Shown here piece after piece: positions 15,312 to 23,425 of a stretch of 64,000 nt of DNA. Origin of the DNA: Betaproteobacteria bacterium (lineage in GTDB: Bacteria; Pseudomonadota; Gammaproteobacteria; Burkholderiales; Casimicrobiaceae); contig JADIZG010000002.1 in assembly GCA_016704895.1 (NCBI GenBank), positions 1 through 64,000 of the forward strand. Direction: 5' to 3'. The translations under genes and the position numbers were made by a program. The notes below the pieces were generated by a model. The model was not told where the DNA came from. It did no database searches and saw only the letters and a list, made by a program, of their open reading frames with translations. Numbering within the stretch: the first letter of the stretch is position 1; each line of letters starts with the position of its first letter.

Positions 15312-15512
15312 ATGAAGATCATCGTCATCCTCGGCCTCGTCGCCGTCGTCGTCGCGCTGTTCACCGCGCTCGTCTTCCTCTACCGCGATCGCGGCGTCGG
15401 CCACCGCGTCGTGACCGCGCTCGCGATCCGCGTCGGCCTGTCGATCTCCGTCGTCGCCTTCCTGCTCTTCTCGTACTGGATGGGCTGGATCAGCCCCAAC
15501 GGGCTGCGCTGA
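15312..15512 (+). CDS. DUF2909 twin-transmembrane protein
   Basis: 66 residues with two membrane helices (IIVILGLVAVVVALFTALVFLYRD and SISVVAFLLFSYWMGWI), a positively charged middle and the end ISPNG. This matches the small twin-TM DUF2909 proteins that betaproteobacteria encode between oxidase subunit III and SURF1. Its function is unknown; the place suggests a role in oxidase assembly or stability. It is read on the plus strand, opposite to its neighbours. A TAGACT -10-like hexamer lies about 36 bp upstream and a strong hairpin follows the stop. Confidence 0.9.
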   Translation: MKIIVILGLVAVVVALFTALVFLYRDRGVGHRVVTALAIRVGLSISVVAFLLFSYWMGWISPNGLR

Positions 15513-15535
15513 ACTCCCCGCCGCGCGGAAACAAA

Positions 15536-15562
15536 AGGCCGCACGGTGCGCCCGTGCGGCCT
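15536..15562. terminator. Bidirectional hairpin terminator
   Basis: An 11-bp perfect stem, AGGCCGCACGG at 15536-15546 paired with CCGTGCGGCCT at 15552-15562, loop TGCGC. It is preceded by ACAAA on the plus strand, giving a short T-rich tail for minus-strand transcripts. It lies between the convergent DUF2909 (plus) and ctaE (minus) genes, 23-50 bp from each stop. Confidence 0.8.
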
Positions 15563-15582
15563 CTGGTCGCGCGCGGGACCGG

Positions 15583-16449
15583 TCAGAGCCAGTACACCAG
15601 CACGAACAGCAGCAGCCACACCACGTCGACGAAGTGCCAGTACCAGGCGGCGGCCTCGAACGCGAAGTGGTGCTGCGCGTCGAAGTGGCCCTTCAGCACG
15701 CGACCGAGCATCACCAGCAGCATGATCGCCCCGATCGTCACGTGCGCGCCGTGGAACCCGGTGAGCATGAAGAACGTCGATCCGTACACGCCGCTCGAGA
15801 GCTTCAGGTTGAGCTCGCTGTACGCGTGCATGTACTCGTAGATCTGGAACCCGAGGAACGTGAAGCCCAGCGCGACCGTCGCGAACAGCCAGAACGCCAG
15901 CGACCCGCGGTGACCCGCCTTTAGCGCGTGGTGCGCGATCGTGAGCGTGACGCCCGACGTGAGCAGGATGATCGTGTTGAGGAGCGGGATCCCGATCGCG
16001 CCCATCGGCGTGAACTTCTCCGCCACGTAGGGGCCGGCGGTCGGCCACTGCGACGCGTAGCCGGGCCAGAGCGTGTTGCCGGTGACCGAGCCGGCGCCCA
16101 GATCCGGCACCGAGAGGTTCCGGACGTAGAACAGCGCGCCGAAGAACGCCGCGAAGAACATCACCTCGCTGAAGATGAACCAGCTCATGCTCCAGCGGAA
16201 CGACATGTCGACGCGCTTGCTGTAGAGCCGCGCCTCGGACTCGCCGATGACGGTGCCGAACCAGCCGAACAGCATCACCAGCAGGATCACGAACCCGGTC
16301 CCGACCATCCACGGACCGGCGGCGACGCCGTTGAACCAGAACGCCGCGCCCATCCCCATCAGGAGCAGCGCGACCGACCCGGTGATCGGCCAGTGCGACG
16401 GCTGCGGGATGTAGTAGGCGGGCTGGCCGCCTGTCGTCGTCGAACCCAT
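15583..16449 (-). CDS. ctaE: Cytochrome c oxidase subunit III
   Basis: 288 residues with about seven membrane helices. Recognisable COX3 stretches are YYIPQPSHWPITGSVALLLMG, DMSFRWSMSWFIFSEVMFFAAFFGALFY, HHALKAGHRG, and FFMLTGFHGAHVTIGAIML with the C-terminal VAWYWHFVDVVWL-type end (EAAAWYWHFVDVVWLLLF). It forms the third core subunit of the aa3-type oxidase and stabilises the catalytic subunit. It is the last gene of the run DUF2244, ctaC, ctaD, small protein, ctaG, ctaE. Confidence 0.97.
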   Translation of the reverse strand: MGSTTTGGQPAYYIPQPSHWPITGSVALLLMGMGAAFWFNGVAAGPWMVGTGFVILLVMLFGWFGTVIGESEARLYSKRVDMSFRWSMSWFIFSEVMFFAAFFGALFYVRNLSVPDLGAGSVTGNTLWPGYASQWPTAGPYVAEKFTPMGAIGIPLLNTIILLTSGVTLTIAHHALKAGHRGSLAFWLFATVALGFTFLGFQIYEYMHAYSELNLKLSSGVYGSTFFMLTGFHGAHVTIGAIMLLVMLGRVLKGHFDAQHHFAFEAAAWYWHFVDVVWLLLFVLVYWL

Positions 16450-16503
16450 CGTCTCGCTCCCTTTGACCTGCCTGTTGCCTGTCGTTTCCGCGCCGCGCCC
16501 GGG

Positions 16504-17028
16504 TCAGGACCCGCGTGCCGCGCTCCCCTTCCGGTCGCCCGCCGAACCGCCCTCGACCTCGAAGAACGTGTAGGACAGCGTGATCGTGTGCACGTCCGCG
16601 GGCAGCTCGCCGTCGAGGACGAACACGACGGGCATGCGCCGCCGCTCGCCGGGCTGCAGCGTCTGCTTGGTGAAGCAGAAGCAGTCGAGCTTGCGGAAGT
16701 ACTCGGCGGCGTTGCGCGGAGCGTAGCTCGGGATCGCCTGTCCGGTCACCGCGCGCCCGGTCTCGTTGACGATCTCGTACTCGACCTGGTTCAGGGCGCC
16801 CGGATGGACGTCGATCGACGCCGCGAGCGGCTTGAAGCGCCACGGCAGCCCGCGCGTGTTCGCGTCGAGCTCGATGCGCACGTTGCGCGTCGCGTCGACC
16901 TGCGTGTTGCTCACCTCGTCCGGGCGGCCGATGTCGCGCAGCCCGGTCACGCGGCAGATCTGCTCGTAGAACGGGACGAGCGCGTAGCCGAACGCGAACA
17001 TCGCGGCCGCGATGACGACCAGCCGCAC
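16504..17028 (-). CDS. ctaG: Cytochrome c oxidase assembly protein CtaG/Cox11
   Basis: About 174 residues from GTG 17028. One membrane helix (LVVIAAAMFAFGYALVPFYEQICRVTGL) is followed by a periplasmic Ig-like domain with the copper motif CFCF in FRKLDCFCFTKQTLQPGE and the end ITLSYTFFEVEG. It delivers copper to the CuB site of subunit I. The family usually starts some 10-15 residues earlier; in this frame upstream sequence reads TAVRADNRSLLVRL with no ATG and runs into a G/C palindrome. The start is therefore uncertain, and the palindrome or an indel may have altered the 5' end. Confidence 0.9.
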   Translation of the reverse strand: MRLVVIAAAMFAFGYALVPFYEQICRVTGLRDIGRPDEVSNTQVDATRNVRIELDANTRGLPWRFKPLAASIDVHPGALNQVEYEIVNETGRAVTGQAIPSYAPRNAAEYFRKLDCFCFTKQTLQPGERRRMPVVFVLDGELPADVHTITLSYTFFEVEGGSAGDRKGSAARGS

Positions 17029-17069
17029 GAGCAGGCTGCGGTTGTCGGCGCGAACGGCGGTGTCGGCGG

Positions 17070-17142
17070 TGCTCCCCCCAGGGGGGCGCCGGCGGGGCGG
17101 CCCTCGGTCGCCGGAGGCGGGCGGCGCGGAGGCGCCGCCCGA
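17070..17142. repeat. G/C palindromic repeat at the ctaG 5' end (diverged family copy)
   Basis: It contains CCCCCC-A-GGGGGG and a second hairpin GGGCGGCGC / GCGCCGCCC around GGAG. On the minus strand it reads GGGCCGCCCCGCCGGCGCCC followed by CCCTGGGGGGAGC, similar to the repeats at 39446-39500 and 43351-43420. It lies over the boundary between the small membrane protein and ctaG, where neither gene shows a clean end or start. Confidence 0.55.
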
Positions 17143-17335
17143 TGCCGAGCAGCAGGAACAGGAACACCGCGGCCCCGACGACCGTCATGCCGAGGCTCTG
17201 GTCGCCGAACGCCCGCGACAGGAACACGCCGGCGAAGAACACCGCCGCGATCGACGCGAGGATGATCGCCGTGCGCCGGATGCGGGCGCGCGTCTCCGGG
17301 TCGTCGGCGGCGTGGCGTTCTTGGATGTCGGTCAT
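17100..17335 (-). CDS. Small two-helix membrane protein of the oxidase operon (3' end unclear)
   Basis: It starts TDIQERHAADDPETRARIRR and has two hydrophobic segments, TAIILASIAAVFFAGVFL and LGMTVVGAAVFLFLLLGIG, followed by basic residues. It resembles the small cytochrome oxidase assembly proteins found between ctaD and ctaG in betaproteobacteria. Known members are about 35-75 residues; here the homologous part is about 70. The frame then enters the G/C palindrome and shows no stop until far downstream, so the end coordinate is an estimate. Its stop was probably removed by an indel or by the repeat. Confidence 0.6.
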
Positions 17336-17384
17336 CGGTCGGCCCCCGGTTCCGGGACGCGCTCGCGCGCGTCCCGCATGCCCG

Positions 17385-18980
17385 TCACTTGACGACGGGC
17401 GGCGTCTCGAACGTGTGGTACGGCACCGGCGAGGGAAGCGTCCACTCGAGCGTCGTCGCGCCTTCCCACGGCTTCGCCGGGGCCTTCTCGCCGTCGCCGC
17501 GGACGCACTTGATCACCGCCCACAGGAACACGAGCTGCGACAGGCCGAAGCCGAACGCGCCGATCGACGAGACCATGTTCCAGTCGGTGAACTGGGTCGC
17601 GTAGTCCGGGATGCGGCGCGGCATGCCAGCCAGCCCCAGGAAGTGCTGCGGGAAGAACGCGACGTTGAAGAACACGAGCGACAGCCAGAAATGCCACTGG
17701 CCGATCTTCTCCGAGTACATCGTGCCGGTCCACTTCGGGATCCAGTGGTAGACGCCGCCGAAGAACGCGAACAGGCTGCCCGCCACCATCACGTAGTGGA
17801 AGTGCGCGACGACGTAGTAGGTGTCGTGGATCTGGATGTCGACCGGCATGATCGCGCAGACCAGGCCGGTGAAGCCGCCCATCGTGAACAGGAACAGGAA
17901 GCCCAGCGCGAACAGCATCGGCGTCTCGAACGTGATCGAGCCCTTCCACATCGTCGCGAGCCAGTTGAACACCTTCACGCCGGTCGGCACCGCGATCAGC
18001 ATCGTCGCGTACATGTAGAACAGCAGGCCGGCCGTCGGCATGCCGACGGTGAACATGTGGTGCGCCCAGACGATGAACGACAGGATCGCGATGCCCGCGA
18101 CCGCGTAGACCATCGACGCGTAGCCGAACAGCGGCTTGCGCGAGTAGACGGGCAGGATCTCCGAGATGATCCCGAACGCCGGCAGGATGATGATGTAGAC
18201 CTCGGGGTGGCCGAAGAACCAGAAAATGTGCTGGAACAGCACCGGGTCGCCGCCGCCGGCCGCGTTGAAGAACGACGTGCCGAAGTGGCGGTCGGTCAGG
18301 AGCATCGTCACGGCACCGGCGAGCACCGGCATCACGGCGATCAGCAGGTACGCGGTGATGAGCCAGGTCCAGCAGAACAGCGGCATCTTCATCAGCGTCA
18401 TGCCCGGCGCGCGCAGGTTCAGGATCGTCGTGATGATGTTGATCGACCCCATGATCGACGACGCGCCCATGATGTGGACCGCGAAGATCACGAGGTCCAT
18501 CCCCATGCCCGCCTCGATCGTCAGCGGCGGGTACATCGTCCAGCCGGCCGAGACCGAGCCGCCCGGCACGAACAGCGAGGTGATGAGCAGGATCGCCGCC
18601 GGCGGGAGCAGCCAGAAGCTCCAGTTGTTCATCCGCGCGAACGCCATGTCCGGCGCGCCGATCAGCAGCGGGATCATCCAGTTCGCGAACCCGACCGCGG
18701 CCGGCATGATCGCGCCGAACACCATGATGAGGCCGTGCAGCGAGGTGAGCTGGTTGAAGAACTCGGGGTGGACGACCTGCAGGCCGGGCTGGAACAGCTC
18801 GGCGCGGATCGTCAGCGCCATCACGCCGCCGACGAGGAACATCGTGAACGAGAACCACAGGTACAGGGTTCCGATGTCCTTGTGGTTGGTCGTCGTGACC
18901 CAGCGCATGATCCCGCTCGGGCGGTGATCGTGCGCGTCGTGGCCGTGGCCGGCGACGTGATCGTGCGGAATGCTGCTCAT
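17385..18980 (-). CDS. ctaD: Cytochrome c oxidase subunit I
   Basis: 531 residues, twelve membrane helices. It has the N-terminal Asp/His-rich tail, ADxN-type entry GRMRWVTTTNHKDIGTLYLW (as IMRWVTTTNHKDIGTLY), the heme a ligand region SLHGLIMVFGAIMP, the CuB/Tyr cross-link motif FFGHPEVYIIILPAFG, the HHMFTVG histidine pair and the heme a3/a ligands in VAHFHYVMVAG. This is the catalytic heme-copper subunit, reducing O2 at the heme a3-CuB site and pumping protons. HPEVY indicates an A-type oxidase. It lies 43 bp after ctaC in one operon. Confidence 0.98.
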   Translation of the reverse strand: MSSIPHDHVAGHGHDAHDHRPSGIMRWVTTTNHKDIGTLYLWFSFTMFLVGGVMALTIRAELFQPGLQVVHPEFFNQLTSLHGLIMVFGAIMPAAVGFANWMIPLLIGAPDMAFARMNNWSFWLLPPAAILLITSLFVPGGSVSAGWTMYPPLTIEAGMGMDLVIFAVHIMGASSIMGSINIITTILNLRAPGMTLMKMPLFCWTWLITAYLLIAVMPVLAGAVTMLLTDRHFGTSFFNAAGGGDPVLFQHIFWFFGHPEVYIIILPAFGIISEILPVYSRKPLFGYASMVYAVAGIAILSFIVWAHHMFTVGMPTAGLLFYMYATMLIAVPTGVKVFNWLATMWKGSITFETPMLFALGFLFLFTMGGFTGLVCAIMPVDIQIHDTYYVVAHFHYVMVAGSLFAFFGGVYHWIPKWTGTMYSEKIGQWHFWLSLVFFNVAFFPQHFLGLAGMPRRIPDYATQFTDWNMVSSIGAFGFGLSQLVFLWAVIKCVRGDGEKAPAKPWEGATTLEWTLPSPVPYHTFETPPVVK

Positions 18981-19023
18981 CGCGTTCTCCTGGAATCGGC
19001 GTTCGGTCGGGGCGCGGCGCGCG

Positions 19024-20160
19024 TCACTTGCGGGCGGCCTGGATTTCGGCGGGCTGGATCGCCTGGCCGGTCTTGTTGCTCCAGGCGTTCCGCGTGTAGG
19101 TGATCACCGAAGCGAGATCGGTGTTCGAGAGCTGCTTGAACGACGCCATCGCGGTGCCGGCCTTGCCGTTCAGCACGAGCGCGATCTGGGCGGCGGTCGG
19201 GCCAAGCACGAGCTTCGAGCCGTCGAGCGCCGGGAACGCGCCCGGCACGCCCTTGCCGGTGGCCTGGTGGCAGGCGGCGCAGTTCGCCGCGAAGACCTTC
19301 TCGCCGCGCTCGGCGAGCGCCTTCTCGTCCCACACCTTCGACGGGTCCTCCGCGGCGGAGGCGACCTTCGCCTTCTGCTCGGCGGCCCACTTCGCGTAGT
19401 CCTCCTTCGACTTCACCTCGACGACGACGGGCATGAAGCCGTGCTCCTTGCCGCACAGCTCGGCGCACTGGCCGCGGAACGTCCCGACCTTCTCGGCGCG
19501 GAACCACGAGTCGCGCACGAAGCCGGGGATCGCGTCCTGCTTGACGCCGAACGCCGGCACCCACCAGGCGTGCAGGACGTCGCCCGCCGTGATCAGCACG
19601 CGGACCTTGGTGTCGACCGGCACGACCATCGGGTTGTCGACCTCGAGCAGGTAGTGCTCGCCCTTGGGCTCGCGGTTCTCGATCTGCGCGAGCGGCGTCG
19701 TGAGGTTCGAGTAGTAGCCGAAGCCGTCCTGCAGGTAGTCGTAGTTCCACTTCCACTGGTAGCCGGTGACCTTGATCGTCAGCTCGGAGGCCGTGGTGTC
19801 CTTCATCGCGAGGATCGTCTTCGTCGCCGGGTAGGCCATGAAGAACAGGATCAGGAACGGGACCACCGTCCACACGATCTCGACCACGGTGTTCTCGTGG
19901 AACTGCTCGGCCTGGTGGCCGACCGACTTCCGGTGCTTGAACAGCGAGTAGAACATCACGCCGAACACGCCGACGAAGATGATCACGCAGATCCAGAAGA
20001 TGAACGTGTGCAGCTCGTACTGCTGGCGCGCGATCTCGGTGACCGGCGTCTGGAGGTTCCACTCGCGCGCGGCGAGCGCGACGCCCGGCAGCCCCGACAG
20101 CGCGGCGAAGGTTGCGGCGGCGAGGCGTTGGCCCCGGATCCCCTTGGAAGTGCGCTCCAT
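19024..20160 (-). CDS. ctaC: Cytochrome c oxidase subunit II with fused cytochrome c domain
   Basis: 378 residues. The signal peptide is followed by two membrane helices (FIFWICVIIFVGVFGVMFYSL and VVEIVWTVVPFLILFFMAYP), then a cupredoxin domain with the CuA ligands in RGQCAELCGKEHGFMPVVVEV, and a C-terminal cytochrome c domain with CAACH in AANCAACHQATGKGVPGAFP and the distal Met in KAGTAMASF. The fused heme makes this a caa3-like subunit II that accepts electrons from cytochrome c at the periplasmic face. It precedes ctaD and follows the DUF2244 gene. Confidence 0.97.
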   Translation of the reverse strand: MERTSKGIRGQRLAAATFAALSGLPGVALAAREWNLQTPVTEIARQQYELHTFIFWICVIIFVGVFGVMFYSLFKHRKSVGHQAEQFHENTVVEIVWTVVPFLILFFMAYPATKTILAMKDTTASELTIKVTGYQWKWNYDYLQDGFGYYSNLTTPLAQIENREPKGEHYLLEVDNPMVVPVDTKVRVLITAGDVLHAWWVPAFGVKQDAIPGFVRDSWFRAEKVGTFRGQCAELCGKEHGFMPVVVEVKSKEDYAKWAAEQKAKVASAAEDPSKVWDEKALAERGEKVFAANCAACHQATGKGVPGAFPALDGSKLVLGPTAAQIALVLNGKAGTAMASFKQLSNTDLASVITYTRNAWSNKTGQAIQPAEIQAARK

Positions 20161-20206
20161 GCTGTCCTCGACCCCTGCGTGGTTCTCGAATCCCCGATGC
20201 CCGGCC

Positions 20207-20686
20207 TCAACGCGCGCCGAGCATGCCCCTGATCCTGCGGGCGAGCGCGATCCGCTCGCTGGCCGGGACCGTCTCGCCGAAGCGCAACGCGTCCCTTCCG
20301 CTTCTCAGCACGAGCCGCGGCTCGCGCGTCCAACGTTCCCGGTCGACCTCGACGCGGACCCACTGGCGGTTGAACTCCCGCCGGATCGCCCGCCCGCCGC
20401 GCTCCTGCTCGACCACGACCCGGTCGCCCACCAGCGTCAGCCGGTCGACGTCGCGCGCGCGTCGCTCCAGCCACGCGAACGCGGCGGCGAGGCAGGCGAG
20501 CTCCAGCACCGCGAACGGCAGCACCGGCCACACGCCCCCCGCCGCGAACGAGAACGCCAGCGCGAGACTGCCGGCCGCGAACGCGCCGTAAAGGTTCCAG
20601 CGCTGGCGCGGCGCCAGCGATACGCTGCGGCGAGCGACGACGCTGTGCTGCGCGTCGGTCTGCGGGAGGCTGTCCGTGACGGGCAT
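20207..20686 (-). CDS. DUF2244 membrane protein upstream of ctaC
   Basis: 159 residues from ATG 20686. Two adjacent membrane helices (WNLYGAFAAGSLALAFSFAAGG and WPVLPFAVLELACLAAAFAWLE) precede a cytoplasmic beta-rich domain with DRLTLVGDRVVVEQERGG and REFNRQWVRVEVD, the DUF2244 signature. Function unknown. The gene is commonly the first one of betaproteobacterial oxidase operons and is likely co-transcribed with ctaC 46 bp downstream. An FNR-like half-palindrome lies 117-130 bp upstream of the start. Confidence 0.85.
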   Translation of the reverse strand: MPVTDSLPQTDAQHSVVARRSVSLAPRQRWNLYGAFAAGSLALAFSFAAGGVWPVLPFAVLELACLAAAFAWLERRARDVDRLTLVGDRVVVEQERGGRAIRREFNRQWVRVEVDRERWTREPRLVLRSGRDALRFGETVPASERIALARRIRGMLGAR

Positions 20687-20802
20687 CGCGGGAGATTCGT
20701 GGCCGCGGTGCCACGCCGGACGAACCGGCGCGCAACGGACCCCGAATCGGGCGGCCCTCGCCGGTGCGTGCTGGCGGGGCAGCTCGCGGAACCCGCGAAA
20801 TA

Positions 20803-20816
20803 TTAACATGGATCAA
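20803..20816 (-). promoter_or_regulatory. FNR/ANR-like imperfect operator upstream of the oxidase operon
   Basis: On the minus strand the site reads TTGATCCATGTTAA. The left half matches the FNR/ANR consensus TTGAT-N4-ATCAA; the right half (GTTAA) has two mismatches. It lies in an A/T-rich island inside the 325-bp non-coding region 20687-21011, about 117-130 bp upstream of the DUF2244 start. An oxygen-responsive site here would be logical but the match is only half good. I see nothing else in this gap. Confidence 0.3.
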
Positions 20817-21011
20817 GAAAACGCCGCGACGGCGCGGGGCGCGGGCGTGGAGCCGCCCGGAATCGACGCCGCGGGATGGCGGTTTCAGCCCGCGGTCGAC
20901 CCTCGGCGCCGTGCCCGATCCAGTCGGTCCGGCGAGGCCGGCGATCACGGCGTGCGTCCCGTCCGGGCGCATCGTCCGGCCCGAGTCCTGGCGCGGGGAC
21001 CGGCGGCCCGT

Positions 21012-21674
21012 TCAGCCGAACCCGAGCCGGGCGAGCACCATCGATCCGGTTGAGGCTGCGCCCCACGCAAGGTCGGCGATGCGCGGCGCCGGCAACCTGG
21101 CGTCGAGCGAGGCCACCGTCTCGCCGGCGGCCTCCATGGCCGGGTCGATCCGGTTCGCGACCCATCCCGCGAGCTCGAGACCGCGGGAACGGATCGCAAG
21201 CTCGGCGGCAAGCGCATGGTTGAGGCATCCGAGTCGCACGCCGACCACCAGCACGACCGGCACGCGGAGCCGCCTCGCGATGTCGAGCATGTCGTGGCGC
21301 GCGCCGATCGGAACGAGCGGGCCGCCGGCCCCTTCGACGACGACGACGTCCGCGCGCGCGGCAAGGCGCGCGTACGCCCCGGCGATGCGTTCGAGGTCGA
21401 TCGCGACGCCGGCCCGCGCGGCGGCGACGTGCGGGGCGATCGGCGGCGAGAACGCGTACGGGTTGCGCTCGGCGAGCGGCGCGTCGACGTTGCCCGCGGC
21501 GTGGAGGGCCGCGACGTCGGCGTTCACCTGCGCACCGTCGTCGACGCCGGCGGACACCGGCTTCATCCCGACCGCCCGCCGCCCGGACGCGACGAGCGCC
21601 CGCAGCAGCGCCACCGCGGCGACGGTCTTGCCCACGCCGGTGTCGGTGCCGGTGACGAACAGGCCGCGGGTCAT
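21012..21674 (-). CDS. bioD: ATP-dependent dethiobiotin synthetase
   Basis: 220 residues. The P-loop is GLFVTGTDTGVGKTVAAVAL; other family elements are KPVSAGVDDGAQVNADV, the ENPYAF-like RNPYAFSPPIAPHVAA, and VVVEGAGGPLVPIG. The enzyme closes the ureido ring of biotin by ATP-dependent carboxylation of diaminopelargonic acid in the cytoplasm. It is the last gene of the operon bioB-F-H-C-D, 19 bp after bioC. No bioA (DAPA synthase) is present in the window; it must be elsewhere or replaced. Confidence 0.96.
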   Translation of the reverse strand: MTRGLFVTGTDTGVGKTVAAVALLRALVASGRRAVGMKPVSAGVDDGAQVNADVAALHAAGNVDAPLAERNPYAFSPPIAPHVAAARAGVAIDLERIAGAYARLAARADVVVVEGAGGPLVPIGARHDMLDIARRLRVPVVLVVGVRLGCLNHALAAELAIRSRGLELAGWVANRIDPAMEAAGETVASLDARLPAPRIADLAWGAASTGSMVLARLGFG

Positions 21675-21693
21675 GGCAGGAGGGGACCGGGAG

Positions 21694-22626
21694 CTAGCCC
21701 CGATTCCGTCGCTCGACCTTCACGATCGGCAGGCCGTCCTGCGTGCGCTTCGGCTCGCCCTTCCACGCGTGGCCGTAGACGACCTCGAACGTCGCGGGGA
21801 TGCGCCCGTCCTGCGCGAGCTTCCGGAGCACGTCCTCGAGCGCCGCGCGGCGGCTGCGCCCGGTGAGGCCGCGCGGCCGGTCGCGCGTCTGGTTGGTCGC
21901 GCCAATGGCCTTGAGCTCGGCAAGCAGCGCGGCAGGCGACGGATAGGTCACGGTGACCTGCTCCCGGTCCATCACCGGGTCGGCGAATCCGGCCTGCACC
22001 AGCATGTCACCCAGGTCGTGCATGTCGACGAAACGGCTGACGTGCGTATGGCCGTCGATGCGGGCGAACGCCCGCGCGAGCTCCTTCAGCGTGTCCGGCC
22101 CGAACGTCGTGAACGTGAGGAGCCCGCCGACCCTGAGCACGCGCCGGAACTCGGCGAACGCGCGCGGCAGGTCGTTCACCCACTGCAGCATCAGGTTCGA
22201 CCAGACGAGGTCGACGCACACGCCCGGCAGCGGAAGCGCCGTCCCGTCGGCGCAGACGAACGCGGGCGCCGGCGCGCCGCCGCGCCCCAGCGGGCCGAGC
22301 ATCCGGGCGAGCAGCGAGCGGCCGTGCGCCGACCGCGTGCGCGCCTGTTGCAGCATCGGCAACGCGGCGTCGAGCGCGAGCACGCGCGCCGACGGATAGC
22401 GCGCCGAGAGCTCGCCGATCGCCTCGCCGGTCCCGCAGCCGACATCGAGAATCGTGCCGGGGGTGAGCTTCACGACGTCGAGCCGCCCGGCGAGCCTCGC
22501 GCTGACCTCGCGCTGGAGCACCGCGGCCCCGTCGTAGGTCGCCGCCGCGCGGCCGAACGCGCGCCGCACCGCGCGCGGGTCGATCTCGCGCGGATCCGGG
22601 GCGGGGAAGCGCGGCTCAGCGGGCAT
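21694..22626 (-). CDS. bioC: Malonyl-ACP O-methyltransferase
   Basis: 310 residues from ATG 22626. It begins REIDPRAVRRAFGRAAATYD, with the BioC-type R.AFGRAA.TYD entry, then SAM motif I ILDVGCGTGEAIGEL, ALDAALPMLQQAR, the LPLPGVCVDLVWSNLMLQWV segment and LRVGGLLTFTTFGPDTLKEL. It methylates malonyl-ACP so that fatty-acid enzymes can build the pimeloyl chain for biotin. It overlaps bioH by 11 nt, so translation is coupled. The C-terminal extension (RNQTRDRPRGLTGR type) is usual for proteobacterial BioC. Confidence 0.94.
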   Translation of the reverse strand: MPAEPRFPAPDPREIDPRAVRRAFGRAAATYDGAAVLQREVSARLAGRLDVVKLTPGTILDVGCGTGEAIGELSARYPSARVLALDAALPMLQQARTRSAHGRSLLARMLGPLGRGGAPAPAFVCADGTALPLPGVCVDLVWSNLMLQWVNDLPRAFAEFRRVLRVGGLLTFTTFGPDTLKELARAFARIDGHTHVSRFVDMHDLGDMLVQAGFADPVMDREQVTVTYPSPAALLAELKAIGATNQTRDRPRGLTGRSRRAALEDVLRKLAQDGRIPATFEVVYGHAWKGEPKRTQDGLPIVKVERRNRG

Positions 22627-23425
22627 CGAGGAATCCGTCGAGCGCGCGGTCGAACGCCCCGCGGTGGGACAGGAACGGCGCGTGCGCCGCGCCGTCGATC
22701 CGCGCGGAGCTCGCGTGCGGGAGCGTGCGGGCGAGCCACTCGCCGGCGGCGGCGGGCGCGAGCGTGTCGCGCTCGCCGGAAATGACCAGCGCCGGCACCG
22801 CGATCCCGGGAACCTCGCCGCGCAGGTCCGTCGAGGCGAGCACGTCGAGCGCGTCGTGCAGCGCGTCGGGCGACGGATCGCCGCGCGCATGGAGGTGGTG
22901 GCGCATCAGCGCGAGCGTGGCGCGCCCCTCCTCGCTGCCTTGCACCTGCAGCGTGAGGAATCGCTGCAGCGTCGGCCGCCATGCCACCTCGAGCTCGTCG
23001 CCGAAGCGCGCGAGCGTCCCGGCCGCCATCGCGTGCGGCCAGTCCGGTCCCGCGACGAAGCGCGGCGACGTCGTCACGAGCACGAGGCGCGAGACGCGCG
23101 CGGGATCGCGCGCCGCCCAGCGCATCGCGACGAGCCCGCCCAGCGACCAGCCGAGCACCGCGAGCGGGCCGGGCGCGCTCGCGAACGGGCCGGCGACCGC
23201 GTCGACCATCGCGTCGAGCGTGCAGGGCACGACCGGCGCGCTGCGCCCGTGCCCGGGCAGGTCGACCGCGTGGACACGGTAGCGCCGAGCGAGCGCGGGC
23301 AGCAGCGGGGAAAAAAATCCCGCGTGCAGACCCCAGCCGTGCAGCAGCACGAGCGGCGGTCCGGCGCCGACGGACTCGACGTGGACGGCGGGCTTCGCGG
23401 GAGTGGCGATCCCGGGATCGTTCAT
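22616..23425 (-). CDS. bioH: Pimeloyl-ACP methyl ester carboxylesterase
   Basis: 269 residues, alpha/beta hydrolase fold. It shows the oxyanion HGWGLHAGFF, the nucleophile elbow GWSLGGLVAM, the acid in VISGERDTLAP and the catalytic His in GAAHAPFLSH. It removes the methyl group from pimeloyl-ACP methyl ester and so ends chain elongation for biotin synthesis. The start ATG at 23425 overlaps the bioF stop (ATGA) and the 3' end overlaps bioC, which fixes its place in the operon. A short N-terminal tail before VHVESVGAGPP is variable. Confidence 0.94.
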   Translation of the reverse strand: MNDPGIATPAKPAVHVESVGAGPPLVLLHGWGLHAGFFSPLLPALARRYRVHAVDLPGHGRSAPVVPCTLDAMVDAVAGPFASAPGPLAVLGWSLGGLVAMRWAARDPARVSRLVLVTTSPRFVAGPDWPHAMAAGTLARFGDELEVAWRPTLQRFLTLQVQGSEEGRATLALMRHHLHARGDPSPDALHDALDVLASTDLRGEVPGIAVPALVISGERDTLAPAAAGEWLARTLPHASSARIDGAAHAPFLSHRGAFDRALDGFLDAR

